Shown: positions 7,029-15,372 of the stretch, piece after piece
Position numbering within the stretch: position 1 is the stretch's first letter
Layout: every line of letters begins with the position of its first letter
Assembly: GCF_900128445.1 (NCBI RefSeq)
Contig: NZ_LT671417.1
Location: forward strand, 806,001-870,000
Source of the DNA: Thermophilibacter provencensis
GTDB taxonomy: Bacteria; Actinomycetota; Coriobacteriia; Coriobacteriales; Atopobiaceae
Direction of reading: 5' to 3'
Length of the DNA: 64,000 bases
Notes under the pieces: model-generated
Seen by the model: only the letters and a program-made list of their open reading frames with translations
Database searches by the model: none
What the model was told of the DNA's origin: nothing
Position numbers and translations under genes: made by a program

Positions 7029-10000
7029 CTACTCCGTGAAGTACGCGACCCCGCCCTCAATGAGCGGCTGGTACGCGTTGCCCGGCACGTTCTTGTAGAG
7101 CCCGGCGCCGGAGCGCTCGGTGTGGCCCATCTTGCCGAGGACGCGGCCGTCCGGCGAGGTGATGCCCTCGATGGCGAGGACGGAGCCGTTGGGGTTGACG
7201 TCGAGCGACATGCCCGGGACGCCGCCCTCGTCCACGTACTGCGTGGCCACCTGGCCGGCTGCCACGAGCTTCTCGAGGAGCTCGGGCGAGGCCACGAAGC
7301 GGCCCTCGCCGTGGGAGATCGCGATGTTGTGGACGTCACCAACCTCGCACTTGGAGAGCCACGGGGAGAGCGTCGAGGCAACGCGCGTGCGCACGAGGCG
7401 GCTCTGGTGGCGGCCGATGGTGTTGAAGGTGAGGGTGGGGCAGGCGTCGTCCATCGGGCGGATGTCGCCGTAGGGCACGAGACCCAGCTTCACGAGCGCC
7501 TGGAAGCCGTTGCAGATGCCGAGCATGAGGCCGTCGCGCTTCTGCAGCAGCTCGCGCACCGCCTCGGTGACCTCGGGCGCGCGGAAGAACGCCGTGATGA
7601 ACTTGGCGGAGCCGTCGGGCTCGTCGCCGCCGGAGAAGCCGCCGGGGATCATGACGATCTGCGACTCGCGGATGCGGCGCGCGAGCTCGTGGCTGCTCTC
7701 GGCCACGGCGCCGGGCGTGAGGTTGTTGACCACGAAGACGTCGGCCACGGCGCCGGCGCGCTCGAAGGCGCGGGCGGTGTCGTACTCGCAGTTGGTGCCC
7801 GGGAAGACGGGAATGACCACGCGCGGGCGCGCGATCTTCTCGCCCGCGTAGACGTGGGGGGCACCGCAGGAGAAGGACACGGGCTCCACGGCGGGCAGGG
7901 ACGCGGCCTCGTCGGCGGGCGTGCGATAGGGGAAGACGGACTCGATGCCGCCCTCCCAGGCCTCCTGGAGCGCGGAGAGGTCAATCTGCTCGCTGGCCGT
8001 CTCCAGGACGTAGCCCTCGACGGTGGTGCCGAGCGGCTCGACCACCACGTCGTCGGCCGCCTGCGCGAGGACGGCGTCGGCCTCCTCGGAGAGCTCAACG
8101 ACGAAGCTGCCGTACATGGGCTCGAAGAGGGAGTCCACGTCGACGTCGTCCGCGAGCTCGAGTCCGATCTGGTTGCCCACGCACATCTTGAAGAGCGCCT
8201 CGGCGGTGCCGCCGTAGCCGGGCGTGTCGCACGCGAGCGCGGCGCCCGCGGCGGTGAGCGCCTCGACGAGCCCGAGGGCGTGCGTGAGCGGGGCGAGCGC
8301 GGGGCGGTGGTCGTCGCCGTAGGCGGCGGGCGCGATGCGGACGACGCGGTGGCCGGCCGCCTTGAACTCGGGCGAGGTCACGCGGTCGACCGAGCCCGTG
8401 GCCACGGCGAAGGAGACGAGGGTGGGCGGCACGTCGAGGTCCTCGAAGGAGCCCGACATGGAGTCCTTGCCGCCGATGGCGCCGATGCCGAGGTCGGCCT
8501 GGGCCATGAGGGCGCCGAGGACCGCGGCGAGCGGCTTGCCCCAGCGCTCCGGGACGTCGCGCAGGCGCTCGAAGTACTCCTGGAAGCTGAGGTAGGCGCG
8601 CTCGTGCTCGAAGCCGGTGGCCACGAGGCGGGAGACGCTCTCCACGACGGAGAGGTAGGCGCCCGCGAACTGGTCCGCGCTCATGAGGTAGGGGTTGAAG
8701 CCCCAGGCCATGCCGGAGACCGTGGTGGTCTCGCCCGCGACGGGGAACTTGGCGACCATGGCCTGCGCGGGCGTGAGCTGCGTCCTGCCGCCGAAGGGCA
8801 TGAGCACGGTGCCGGCGCCGATGGTGGAGTCGAAGCGCTCGGAGAGGCCCTTGTTCGAGCAGACGTTGAGGTCGGTCAGGAGGGCGCGCAGGCGCTCCTC
8901 GAGGGTGGCGCCGCCCCAGGACGGCTGCCAGACGCTCGGCGTCTCGACATGCGCGGACTGGTGCTTGGGCGCGCCGTTGCTGGCGAGGAACTCGCGGGAG
9001 AGGTCAACGATGACGTCGCCCATCCAGGCCATGCGCACGCGCTTCTCGTGCGTGACCTCGGCGATGACGGTGGCCTCGAGGTTCTCCTCGCGGGCGTAGC
9101 CCATGAACTCGTCGACGTCGTCCTCCGCCACGGCCACGGCCATGCGCTCCTGGGACTCGGAGATGGCGAGCTCGGTGCCGTCGAGGCCCTCGTACTTCTT
9201 GGTGACCTGGTCGAGATCGATGTAGAGGCCGTCGGCCAGCTCGCCCACGGCCACGCTCACGCCGCCCGCGCCGAAGTCGTTGCAGCGCTTGATGAGGCGG
9301 CACGCGTCCCCGCGGCGGAAGAGGCGCTGAAGCTTGCGCTCCATGGGCGCGTTGCCCTTCTGGACCTCCGCCCCGTCCTTCTCGATGGACTCCACGTTGT
9401 GGGCCTTGGAGCTGCCGGTGGCACCGCCGATGCCGTCACGGCCGGTGCGCCCGCCCAGCAGGATGATCTTGTCTCCGGGCTGGGGCTCCTCGCGGCGCAC
9501 GTGGGAGGCGGGGGTGGCGCCCACGACGGCGCCGACCTCCATGCGCTTGGCCACGTAGCCGGGGTGGTAGAGCTCGCTGACCTGCCCCGTGGCAAGGCCG
9601 ATCTGGTTGCCGTAGGAGGAGTAGCCGGCGGCCGCGGTGGTGACGAGCTTGCGCTGCGGGAGCTTGCCCTCCATGGTCTGGGATACGGGGACCGTGGGGT
9701 CGGCGGCCCCCGTCACGCGCATGGCCTGGTAGACGTAGCTGCGTCCCGAGAGCGGGTCGCGGATGGCGCCGCCGATGCAGGTGGCCGCGCCGCCGAAGGG
9801 CTCAATCTCGGTGGGGTGGTTGTGAGTCTCGTTCTTGAAGAGGAAGAGCCAGTCCTGGTCCTCGCCGTCAACGTCCACGGTGACCTTGACGGTGCAGGCG
9901 TTGATCTCCTCGGACTCGTCGAGACCGGTGAGCTGGCCCGTGTGCGTGAGCCACTTGGCTCCAATCGTGCCCATGTCCATGAGGGTCACGGGACGCTCGT

Positions 10001-10778
10001 CGCGACCGAGCTCGTGGCGCATCGCCAGATAGCGGTCAAAGGCCTCCTGCACCGTGGCGTCGTCGATCGTGACGTCGGTGAGCACGGTGCCGAAGGTGGT
10101 GTGACGGCAGTGGTCGGACCAGTAGGTGTCGATGACGCGGATCTCCGTGATGGAGGGGTCGCGGCCCTCGCCGCGGAAGTACTCCTGGCAGAAGGCGATG
10201 TCCGCCGCGTCCATGGCCAGGCCCCGCTCGGCGATGAAGGCCGCGAGGCCCGCCTCGTCGAGCTCGCGGAAGCCGTCGAGCACCTCCACGGGCGCGGGCT
10301 CGGGAATCTCGGCGGCGAGCGTCGCGGGCTTGTCGAGAGAGGCGAGGCGGGCCTCGACGGGGTTCACCACGTAGCGCTTCACGGCGTCCACGTCCGCCTC
10401 GGAGAGCGCGCCCTCGAGGACGTAGACGGTCGCCGAGCGCACGAGCGGGCGCTCGCCCTGGCTGATGAGCTGGACGCACTCGCTCGCGGAGTCGGCGCGC
10501 TGGTCAAACTGGCCGGGGAGGAACTCCACGGCAAAAACTGAGGCGCCCTCCGCCACCTCGGGCATCTCCTCGGTGGCGACGTCGGTCTGGGGCTCCGAGA
10601 AGACCGTGGGCACGCAGGACGCAAAGAGCTCGGGCGTGATGCCCTCGACGTCGTAGCGGTTGATGAGCCTGAGGCCGGTGAGGGACTCGATGCCGAGAAG
10701 CGTCCTGAGCTCGCGCTCGAGCGACTTGGCCTCCCCGTCAAATCCCGGCTTCTTCTCCACGTAGATGCGAGAGACCAT
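7029..10778 (-). CDS. purL: Phosphoribosylformylglycinamidine synthase, single-chain form
   Basis: The 1249-residue enzyme converts FGAR, ATP and glutamine to FGAM, the fourth step of purine synthesis. It is the long single-chain type that joins PurS-, PurL- and PurQ-like parts. The synthetase region includes DTYWSDHCRHTTF near residue 210, FKNETHNHPTEIEPFGGAATCIGGAIRD, GGKDSMSG, and IILLGGRTGRDGIGGATGSS. The C-terminal glutaminase domain starts at VVIPVFPGTNCEYDTARAF and has the nucleophile Cys in LGICNGFQALVKLG and the His/Glu region ISHGEGRF. Length agrees with the family found in clostridia and coriobacteria (about 1250). AGGAGG precedes the ATG. No other pur gene is adjacent. Confidence 0.97.
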   Translation of the reverse strand: MVSRIYVEKKPGFDGEAKSLERELRTLLGIESLTGLRLINRYDVEGITPELFASCVPTVFSEPQTDVATEEMPEVAEGASVFAVEFLPGQFDQRADSASECVQLISQGERPLVRSATVYVLEGALSEADVDAVKRYVVNPVEARLASLDKPATLAAEIPEPAPVEVLDGFRELDEAGLAAFIAERGLAMDAADIAFCQEYFRGEGRDPSITEIRVIDTYWSDHCRHTTFGTVLTDVTIDDATVQEAFDRYLAMRHELGRDERPVTLMDMGTIGAKWLTHTGQLTGLDESEEINACTVKVTVDVDGEDQDWLFLFKNETHNHPTEIEPFGGAATCIGGAIRDPLSGRSYVYQAMRVTGAADPTVPVSQTMEGKLPQRKLVTTAAAGYSSYGNQIGLATGQVSELYHPGYVAKRMEVGAVVGATPASHVRREEPQPGDKIILLGGRTGRDGIGGATGSSKAHNVESIEKDGAEVQKGNAPMERKLQRLFRRGDACRLIKRCNDFGAGGVSVAVGELADGLYIDLDQVTKKYEGLDGTELAISESQERMAVAVAEDDVDEFMGYAREENLEATVIAEVTHEKRVRMAWMGDVIVDLSREFLASNGAPKHQSAHVETPSVWQPSWGGATLEERLRALLTDLNVCSNKGLSERFDSTIGAGTVLMPFGGRTQLTPAQAMVAKFPVAGETTTVSGMAWGFNPYLMSADQFAGAYLSVVESVSRLVATGFEHERAYLSFQEYFERLRDVPERWGKPLAAVLGALMAQADLGIGAIGGKDSMSGSFEDLDVPPTLVSFAVATGSVDRVTSPEFKAAGHRVVRIAPAAYGDDHRPALAPLTHALGLVEALTAAGAALACDTPGYGGTAEALFKMCVGNQIGLELADDVDVDSLFEPMYGSFVVELSEEADAVLAQAADDVVVEPLGTTVEGYVLETASEQIDLSALQEAWEGGIESVFPYRTPADEAASLPAVEPVSFSCGAPHVYAGEKIARPRVVIPVFPGTNCEYDTARAFERAGAVADVFVVNNLTPGAVAESSHELARRIRESQIVMIPGGFSGGDEPDGSAKFITAFFRAPEVTEAVRELLQKRDGLMLGICNGFQALVKLGLVPYGDIRPMDDACPTLTFNTIGRHQSRLVRTRVASTLSPWLSKCEVGDVHNIAISHGEGRFVASPELLEKLVAAGQVATQYVDEGGVPGMSLDVNPNGSVLAIEGITSPDGRVLGKMGHTERSGAGLYKNVPGNAYQPLIEGGVAYFTE

Positions 10779-10873
10779 GCGCTGCTACCTCCTGCTGTCG
10801 AGGGCCCGTTCCCTAACGTCCCATTCTACGGCAAAGCGGCGTGGCAGTCGGGGCTGGGACGGGCGCGCGGGCC

Positions 10874-10923
10874 GTCCTTCTCGCCCTCGTGCGCGGGGGT
10901 GGATAGGCGCTAGGCGAGAAGGG
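10874..10923. repeat. Inverted pair of the 12-mer GTCCTTCTCGCC
   Basis: An exact GTCCTTCTCGCC (10874-10885) faces GGCGAGAAGGGC (10912-10923, one mismatch) across 26 bases. The right arm overlaps the last codons of ecfT. It can form a hairpin downstream of that gene and may act as its terminator, although no T run is present. Confidence 0.55.
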
Positions 10924-11701
10924 CGAGCGCGGCGAGAAGCGCGGCGGTCAGCAGCGCGGCGGCGAGCTCCCCGCGGCTGAGGCGCTGCTCGTGGAGGTGC
11001 GTGCGGCCCTCGCCGCCCTCGTAGCAGCGGGCGTCGAGGGCGCGGGAGAGCCCGTCGGCATGGCGCAGGCCGCTCGCAAGCAGAGCCACGACCACGGGCA
11101 CGATGGAGCGCACGCGCCGGATGGGCCCGCCCTCGTCGAAGGCGCCGCCGCGCAGCGACTGGGCATCGATGATGGCAGAGGCCTCGTCGGCGAGGGTGGG
11201 CACGAAGCGCATCATGAGCGAGAAGACCATGGCGATCTCGTGCCCGGGCAGGCCGACGCGCGAGAGCGGGGAGAGCATGCGGTCGAAGGCGTCGGAGAGC
11301 TGGGTGGGGGTCGTCGTGAGCATGACGAGCGAGCCCGTCACGAGCGCGAGCGCGAAGCGAGCGGTGTAGAGCGCTGCGGCGACGACGCCTCCCGAGGTGA
11401 GCGAGACGGGGCCGAGCGTGGCCACGACGTCGCCCGTCCTCACGAAGAACAGGTTGAAGAGCGAGAGGACGGCAAGAAACACCAGAAGGGGGCGCACCGA
11501 GGCGAGGACCCTGCCGACAGGCACGTGCGAGAGCGCCAGGGCCGCCGCGACAAAGGCTGCGGAGATGCCGAGCTGGGCTGCGTTCGACACGCAGAAGATG
11601 GCCACGAGAGCCGCGAGCGTGCAGACGAGCTTGACCCGCGCGTCGAGGGCATGGATGGGGGAGCGCGCGGCATAGTACTGCCCGATCGCTATCCTCAGCA
11701 T
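10910..11701 (-). CDS. ecfT: Energy-coupling factor transporter transmembrane protein EcfT
   Basis: The 263-residue membrane protein matches the EcfT/CbiQ family. It has about five hydrophobic segments, an N-terminal SPIHALDARVKLV stretch typical of the family, and the coupling-helix region AQSLRGGAF and DARCYEGGEGRTHL, which hold the two Ala-Arg-Gly-like motifs that contact the ATPases. It couples the fused ATPase encoded just upstream to the substrate-binding protein RibU. Its ATG lies inside the last codons of ecfA (7-base overlap). Its ribosome-binding site GGGAGGGA is part of the ecfA tail, so translation is probably coupled. Confidence 0.93.
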   Translation of the reverse strand: MLRIAIGQYYAARSPIHALDARVKLVCTLAALVAIFCVSNAAQLGISAAFVAAALALSHVPVGRVLASVRPLLVFLAVLSLFNLFFVRTGDVVATLGPVSLTSGGVVAAALYTARFALALVTGSLVMLTTTPTQLSDAFDRMLSPLSRVGLPGHEIAMVFSLMMRFVPTLADEASAIIDAQSLRGGAFDEGGPIRRVRSIVPVVVALLASGLRHADGLSRALDARCYEGGEGRTHLHEQRLSRGELAAALLTAALLAALALLA

Positions 11702-13461
11702 CTTCCCTCCCGTGCAAAGGGGACAGTCACTTTTGCACGCTCCGCGCGGGCTCGAATCGCGGCGACGAGCTCGTCGGTGGTGAGGGGGTCGCCGAGCGGG
11801 GGCCAGCCGCGGTCCTCAAGCTCGCGGGCGACGCGCAGGGAGCGCGGGATGCCGAGGCCGCCCTCGCGGAGGCGGCGCTCGTTGTCGCGCGAGAAGACCT
11901 CGCGGGGGGTGCCGATGGCGACGAGGCGCGACTGGTCGAGCGCGATTACGCGCTCCGAGCGCGCCGCATCCTCCATTGAGTGCGTGACCTGCACGAGGGT
12001 GATGCCCTGCTCGGACAGGCGGGCGAGCACACGGCGCAGCATGGCGCGGCCGCGCGGGTCGAGCCCCGCTGTGGGCTCGTCAAGCACGAGGATGCGCGGC
12101 TCCATGGCGAGGATGCCGGCGAGCGCGCAAAGCCGCCGCTGCCCTCCGGAGAGCGTGAAGGGCGAGTCGTTGCGGCGTGCGGTGAGCCCTACGGTCTCGA
12201 TGGCGCGCGAGACGCGTCGCTCGACCTCGGCCGCCGGGAGCTTGAGGTTTCGGGGCCCAAACGCCACGTCCTTCTCGACCGTCTCAGCGAAGAGCTGGCG
12301 CTCGGGGTGCTGCATCACGTAGCCGACGGCCCGCCGCGCCGCCTTGCTGCCGCGCCGGGAGGACGTGTCATGGCCGTCGACGACGACGCGCCCCTCGTCG
12401 GGGCGCTCCAGCCCGCAGAGCAGCCGGAGCAGCGTGGACTTGCCCGACCCGGTCTGTCCGATGATGGCGGTCGAGGAGCCTGCGGAGACCTCGAACGAGA
12501 CGTCGTCAAGCGCCCGCTCCCCGCGTCCATACGAGAAGGTCACGTGCTCGACCTGCGAATTGGGGACAGTCCCCAATTTGCACACATGTTTGATATCCGG
12601 GTGCTCTTCCATCAAAGTTTTGTGCGAATTGGGGACTGTCCCCAATTCGCAGAGGAGCTGGCGCTCGTCGCAGGTCCAGGGGAGGTCGAGGCGCTCGGAG
12701 AGGCGGGCGGCGAACGGCACCTCGAGACCGAGCCCGGAGAGCTCGGGCCCGTGCGAGAAGACCTCGTCCGGCGTTCCCTCGAGCAGGATGCGGCCATGGC
12801 CCATGACCAGCACGCGGTCCGCATCGAGTGCCTCCTCCATGAAGTGCGTCACGTGGATGAGCGTGGTTCCCGCCGCGGCGAGGCGCCCCATCACGCGCAT
12901 GATCGCCGCGCGCCCGCGGACGTCGAGGAGCGACCCGGGCTCGTCGAGGACAAGCACGGCCGGCTCCATCGCGAGCGCGCCTGCGATGCAGACGCGCTGT
13001 CGCTGACCGCCCGAGAGGCGGGACGGATCGGCCCCGGCATAGCCTTCCATTGCAACGCGGCGCAGCTCGCGGGCCACGCGCGCGGCAATCTCGTCACGCG
13101 GCAGGCCGAGGTTCTCGGGCCCGAATGCCACGTCGTCCTCGACGACGCTCGTGACGATCTGGTCGTCCGGGTTCTGGAAGACGAGCCCGAGGGAGCGCCG
13201 CGCGCGGCGATACGCCTCGAGGTCGGGTCTGCCGTCGGCGCAGACGCGCTCCCCCGCGAGCTCGACCGTCCCCCCGTCGGGGGCGAGCAGCCCGCAGACC
13301 ACGGAGGCGAGCGTCGACTTTCCCGAGCCGTTGGCGCCGAGCACGCAGACCCGCTCGCCGCGCGACACCTCGAGGGAGACGTCGTCGAGCGCGCGCACGC
13401 CCCCGTCGTAGACGAGGGTCACGTGCGAGAGCCTCACGGGCGGATGCTCGGCGGGCGCCAC
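11695..13461 (-). CDS. Fused double ATPase of an ECF transporter (EcfA1-EcfA2)
   Basis: The 588-residue protein carries two complete ABC ATPase domains in one chain. Domain 1 has Walker A GANGSGKST, signature LSGGQRQRV and Walker B VLVLDEPGSL. Domain 2 has GQTGSGKST, LSGGQRRLC and ILVLDEPTAG. In most bacteria these are two proteins, EcfA and EcfA'. The linker at about residues 270-303 contains LGTVPNS twice, encoded by two copies of the dispersed palindrome (12554-12582 and 12622-12651). The last 15 residues (AKVTVPF and following) are encoded by a third copy at 11711-11739. Translation starts at GTG 13459-13461, with GAGAAGGA just upstream supplied by a copy of the 12-mer GGCGAGAAGGAC. It powers RibU and possibly other S components. 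Confidence 0.93.
   Translation of the reverse strand: MAPAEHPPVRLSHVTLVYDGGVRALDDVSLEVSRGERVCVLGANGSGKSTLASVVCGLLAPDGGTVELAGERVCADGRPDLEAYRRARRSLGLVFQNPDDQIVTSVVEDDVAFGPENLGLPRDEIAARVARELRRVAMEGYAGADPSRLSGGQRQRVCIAGALAMEPAVLVLDEPGSLLDVRGRAAIMRVMGRLAAAGTTLIHVTHFMEEALDADRVLVMGHGRILLEGTPDEVFSHGPELSGLGLEVPFAARLSERLDLPWTCDERQLLCELGTVPNSHKTLMEEHPDIKHVCKLGTVPNSQVEHVTFSYGRGERALDDVSFEVSAGSSTAIIGQTGSGKSTLLRLLCGLERPDEGRVVVDGHDTSSRRGSKAARRAVGYVMQHPERQLFAETVEKDVAFGPRNLKLPAAEVERRVSRAIETVGLTARRNDSPFTLSGGQRRLCALAGILAMEPRILVLDEPTAGLDPRGRAMLRRVLARLSEQGITLVQVTHSMEDAARSERVIALDQSRLVAIGTPREVFSRDNERRLREGGLGIPRSLRVARELEDRGWPPLGDPLTTDELVAAIRARAERAKVTVPFAREGRC
11711..11739. repeat. REP-like palindrome forming the 3' end of ecfA
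   Basis: CGTGCAAAG...CTTTTGCACG with core GGGACAGTCAC. It lies inside the fused ATPase coding sequence and encodes its C-terminal tail just before the ecfT start. Confidence 0.85.
12554..12582. repeat. REP-like palindrome inside ecfA, copy 1
   Basis: AATTGGGGAC and GTCCCCAATT meet at a central A; the outer bases TGC/GCA extend the dyad with one mismatch. Read on the minus strand it encodes KLGTVPNSQ in the inter-domain linker of the fused ATPase. Confidence 0.9.
12622..12651. repeat. REP-like palindrome inside ecfA, copy 2
   Basis: A 27-bp perfect palindrome, GCGAATTGGGGAC and GTCCCCAATTCGC around a central T, flanked by a further T/A pair. It encodes CELGTVPNS on the minus strand. It is 68 bases from copy 1 with the same core. 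Confidence 0.92.
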
Positions 13462-13476
13462 GTCCTTCTCGCCGGC

Positions 13477-14052
13477 CTATCTGGAGACGATCTGCGAGAT
13501 GGGCTTCTGGATGAGCGCCGTCACCACGCAGTTGATGACGATCTTGAGCGCGTTGAACGGCAGCAGGATCGGCACGATCATCGCGATGACGTCTGCCGTG
13601 GAGACCGCTGTGTAGAGCGGCGTCACGACGATGTTGCCCCCGATGCACGCGGCGAGCGCTATGACGGCGCCCACGACCATGCCGGCGATAAGCCCGCGCG
13701 TGCCGCCGACGCGGCGGGCGATGATCGCCGCGGGCACGCAGAGGGCCACACCGGCGACGATTGCCATGATGTGGCCCCACACGTTGAACGAGAAGAGCGT
13801 CTTGAGCACCCACGGGAGGATGACGACGATCGCGCCGGTGCTCGGCCCGAAGGCGAGCGCGGCGACAAACGCCACGATGCCCGAGGGGTCGTACATGAGC
13901 CATGGGGCAGGCGGGAAGATGGGGATCTCTACGAAGGTGAGAACGAACGCCAGCGCGCAGAAGAGCGCCGTCGTGGCAATGCGCCTCGTGGACCAGGCGC
14001 CGCCTGAGGTGGTGGAGTGGTTGTCGCTGGACACGTGCGTGGAAGCAGCCAT
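13477..14052 (-). CDS. ribU: Riboflavin ECF transporter substrate-binding protein RibU
   Basis: The 191-residue membrane protein has about six hydrophobic segments. It begins with polar residues followed by RRIATTALFCALAFVLTFVEIPIFP, the usual first helix of RibU-type S components, and contains YDPSGIVAFVAALAFGPSTGAIVV. It binds riboflavin and passes it through EcfT when the ATPases act. The assignment rests on the FMN riboswitch directly upstream and on family resemblance. A longer reading from the ATG at 14073 would start inside the conserved 3' core of the riboswitch; the ATG at 14052 has CGGAGG five bases upstream and is preferred. It is first in the operon ribU-ecfA-ecfT. Confidence 0.92.
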   Translation of the reverse strand: MAASTHVSSDNHSTTSGGAWSTRRIATTALFCALAFVLTFVEIPIFPPAPWLMYDPSGIVAFVAALAFGPSTGAIVVILPWVLKTLFSFNVWGHIMAIVAGVALCVPAAIIARRVGGTRGLIAGMVVGAVIALAACIGGNIVVTPLYTAVSTADVIAMIVPILLPFNALKIVINCVVTALIQKPISQIVSR

Positions 14053-14062
14053 GATGGCCTCC

Positions 14063-14193
14063 GTTTCTTCCATCCGGACTGTAACCGTTGGTCCCGGACT
14101 CTCACCGGGTCAGCCGCCTTTTTAGCGGGTCGCGGACTTCGGGGGCCGTGCCGCCCGTTACCGCCAGTGGGGAGTTTCGCCCCGCCCTGAAAC
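14063..14193 (-). promoter_or_regulatory. FMN riboswitch (RFN element)
   Basis: On the minus strand the element reads AGGGCGGGGCGAAACTCCCC, then ACTGGCGGTAACGGGC, GTCCGCGACCCGC, GACCCGGTGAGAGTCCGGGA, CCAACGGTTACAGTCCGGAT. These are the conserved blocks of the RFN element in the right order. The closing stem P1 can be GTTTC (14193-14189) with GAAAC (14067-14063). The ribU ribosome-binding site GGAGG follows P1 at once, so FMN binding probably blocks translation initiation; I see no separate terminator before ribU. Confidence 0.95.
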
Positions 14194-14247
14194 TGTCAGC
14201 GGGAGTGTAGCACTTCTCGGCGTTTCGTGTGCCGTCTTGCGCGCTGC

Positions 14248-14253
14248 TATACT
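14248..14253 (+). promoter_or_regulatory. Possible -10 element for murB
   Basis: TATACT lies 62 bases before the murB start in the divergent ribU/murB region. The upstream TTCGTG, 18 bases away, is only a weak -35 match. Confidence 0.35.
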
Positions 14254-14309
14254 CAAGAAGTTGCATAATCCCCCCGCCGTCTTCACTGAAGGGAAGCGTG
14301 TGGTAGAGC

Positions 14310-15224
14310 ATGTCTGAGAGCGATCAGCCCCTCGCATGGAGGCTCCGTTCCATCGTCGGCGAGGAGAACGTCTTCGCTGACGAGCCCATGAGCGAGCACA
14401 CCACGTTCAAGGTTGGCGGCCCGGCCGACCTCTTCGTCACGCCCGAGGACCCCGACGAGGTGCGCGAGGTCCTTCTCGCCTGCGACGAGGCGGGTGTCTC
14501 GCGCTTTGTCATGGGTCGCGGCTCCGACCTTCTGGTCTCCGATGACGGCTATCGCGGCGTGATCGTTTCTCTGGTCGAGTGCCTCGTGGGCGTCTCCATG
14601 GATGGCACCGAGATGACCTGCCAGGCGGGCGTGGACCTGCGCGAGGCCTCGGAGATGGCCTGCGAGCTGGGGCTCTCCGGGCTTGAGTTTGCCTGCGGGA
14701 TCCCCGGGTCCATCGGCGGAGCCTGCTTCATGAACGCGGGCGCCTATGGCGGGTGCGTGGCCGACGTGCTCAAGAGCGTGCGCGTCCTCTTACCGGATGG
14801 CTCACAGGAGACGATTGGCGTCGACGACCTGAACCTGGGCTACCGCCGCAGCCGCGTGGCGTCGGACGGCCTCGTGGTGCTCTCGGCGACGTTCGCCCTT
14901 GAGAAGGGCGATCCTGAGAAGATTCGCGCCACGATGGACGACCTCATGCGGCAACGCGAGGAGAAGCAGCCGCTGGAGATGGCGAGCGCGGGAAGCACGT
15001 TCAAGCGCCCCGAGGGCTACTTTGCCGGCAAGCTGATTATGGATGCCGGGCTGCAGGGCTATCGCGTGGGCGGTGCCGAGGTCTCTCGCAAGCACGCCGG
15101 CTTCGTGGTGAACGCCGGAGGCGCCACCGCGGCGGATGTCCACGCGGTGATCGAGCACGTGCAGGATGAGGTCGAGCGCCAGTTTGGCGTGCGCCTGGAG
15201 CCGGAGGTTCGCTTCCTGGGATAG
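14310..15224 (+). CDS. murB: UDP-N-acetylenolpyruvoylglucosamine reductase
   Basis: The 304-residue flavoenzyme reduces UDP-GlcNAc-enolpyruvate to UDP-MurNAc, the second step of peptidoglycan precursor synthesis. The FAD-binding half has HTTFKVGGPADLFV, VMGRGSDLLVSDDGYRG, and CGIPGSIGGACFMNAGAYGG. The catalytic Ser is in SAGSTFKRPEG and the C-terminal half has GFVVNAGGATAADV and the Glu of LEPEVRFLG. The length and the shortened C-terminal region fit the type II MurB enzymes of Gram-positives. It is divergent from the riboflavin operon. One exact 12-mer GTCCTTCTCGCC lies in frame (Val-Leu-Leu-Ala) at 14469-14480. Confidence 0.96.
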   Translation: MSESDQPLAWRLRSIVGEENVFADEPMSEHTTFKVGGPADLFVTPEDPDEVREVLLACDEAGVSRFVMGRGSDLLVSDDGYRGVIVSLVECLVGVSMDGTEMTCQAGVDLREASEMACELGLSGLEFACGIPGSIGGACFMNAGAYGGCVADVLKSVRVLLPDGSQETIGVDDLNLGYRRSRVASDGLVVLSATFALEKGDPEKIRATMDDLMRQREEKQPLEMASAGSTFKRPEGYFAGKLIMDAGLQGYRVGGAEVSRKHAGFVVNAGGATAADVHAVIEHVQDEVERQFGVRLEPEVRFLG

Positions 15225-15263
15225 GTCTGGGCTGCGCCGCGCGCCGCGCCGGGCCCTCTCGGT

Positions 15264-15357
15264 AATCTCGCACCTAGTCCGTCTTCTTATATTTACCTTT
15301 ACGTAGATAAAACAATAAGATAATATCTTTTCAAGAAGAAAGACTAGGTGCGAGGTT
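15264..15357. repeat. AT-rich palindromic element 1, upstream of the DUF559-type gene
   Basis: Arms AATCTCGCACCTAGTC (15264-15279) and GACTAGGTGCGAGGTT (15342-15357) are inverted repeats with few mismatches around a 62-base AT-rich centre, in strong contrast to the GC-rich surroundings. The centre holds a good promoter. A related element follows the same gene at 16495-16612. Confidence 0.85.
15298..15326 (+). promoter_or_regulatory. Sigma-70-type promoter inside AT-rich element 1
   Basis: TTTACG (15298-15303) and TAATAT (15321-15326) are separated by 17 bases. The start codon of the DUF559-type gene follows 47 bases later, so the element probably supplies this gene's promoter. Confidence 0.6.
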
Positions 15358-15372
15358 TGGGCAGGGAGAGCC

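Noticed and set aside
6890-7381. Upstream extension of the EamA permease into purL
   Set aside because: The extra residues are low-complexity sequence out of frame with purL and pass through a terminator hairpin.
7017-10541. A 1174-codon open frame opposite purL
   Set aside because: It is the high-GC antisense shadow of purL: low-complexity Gly/Val/Arg/His sequence, no domains, no ribosome-binding site.
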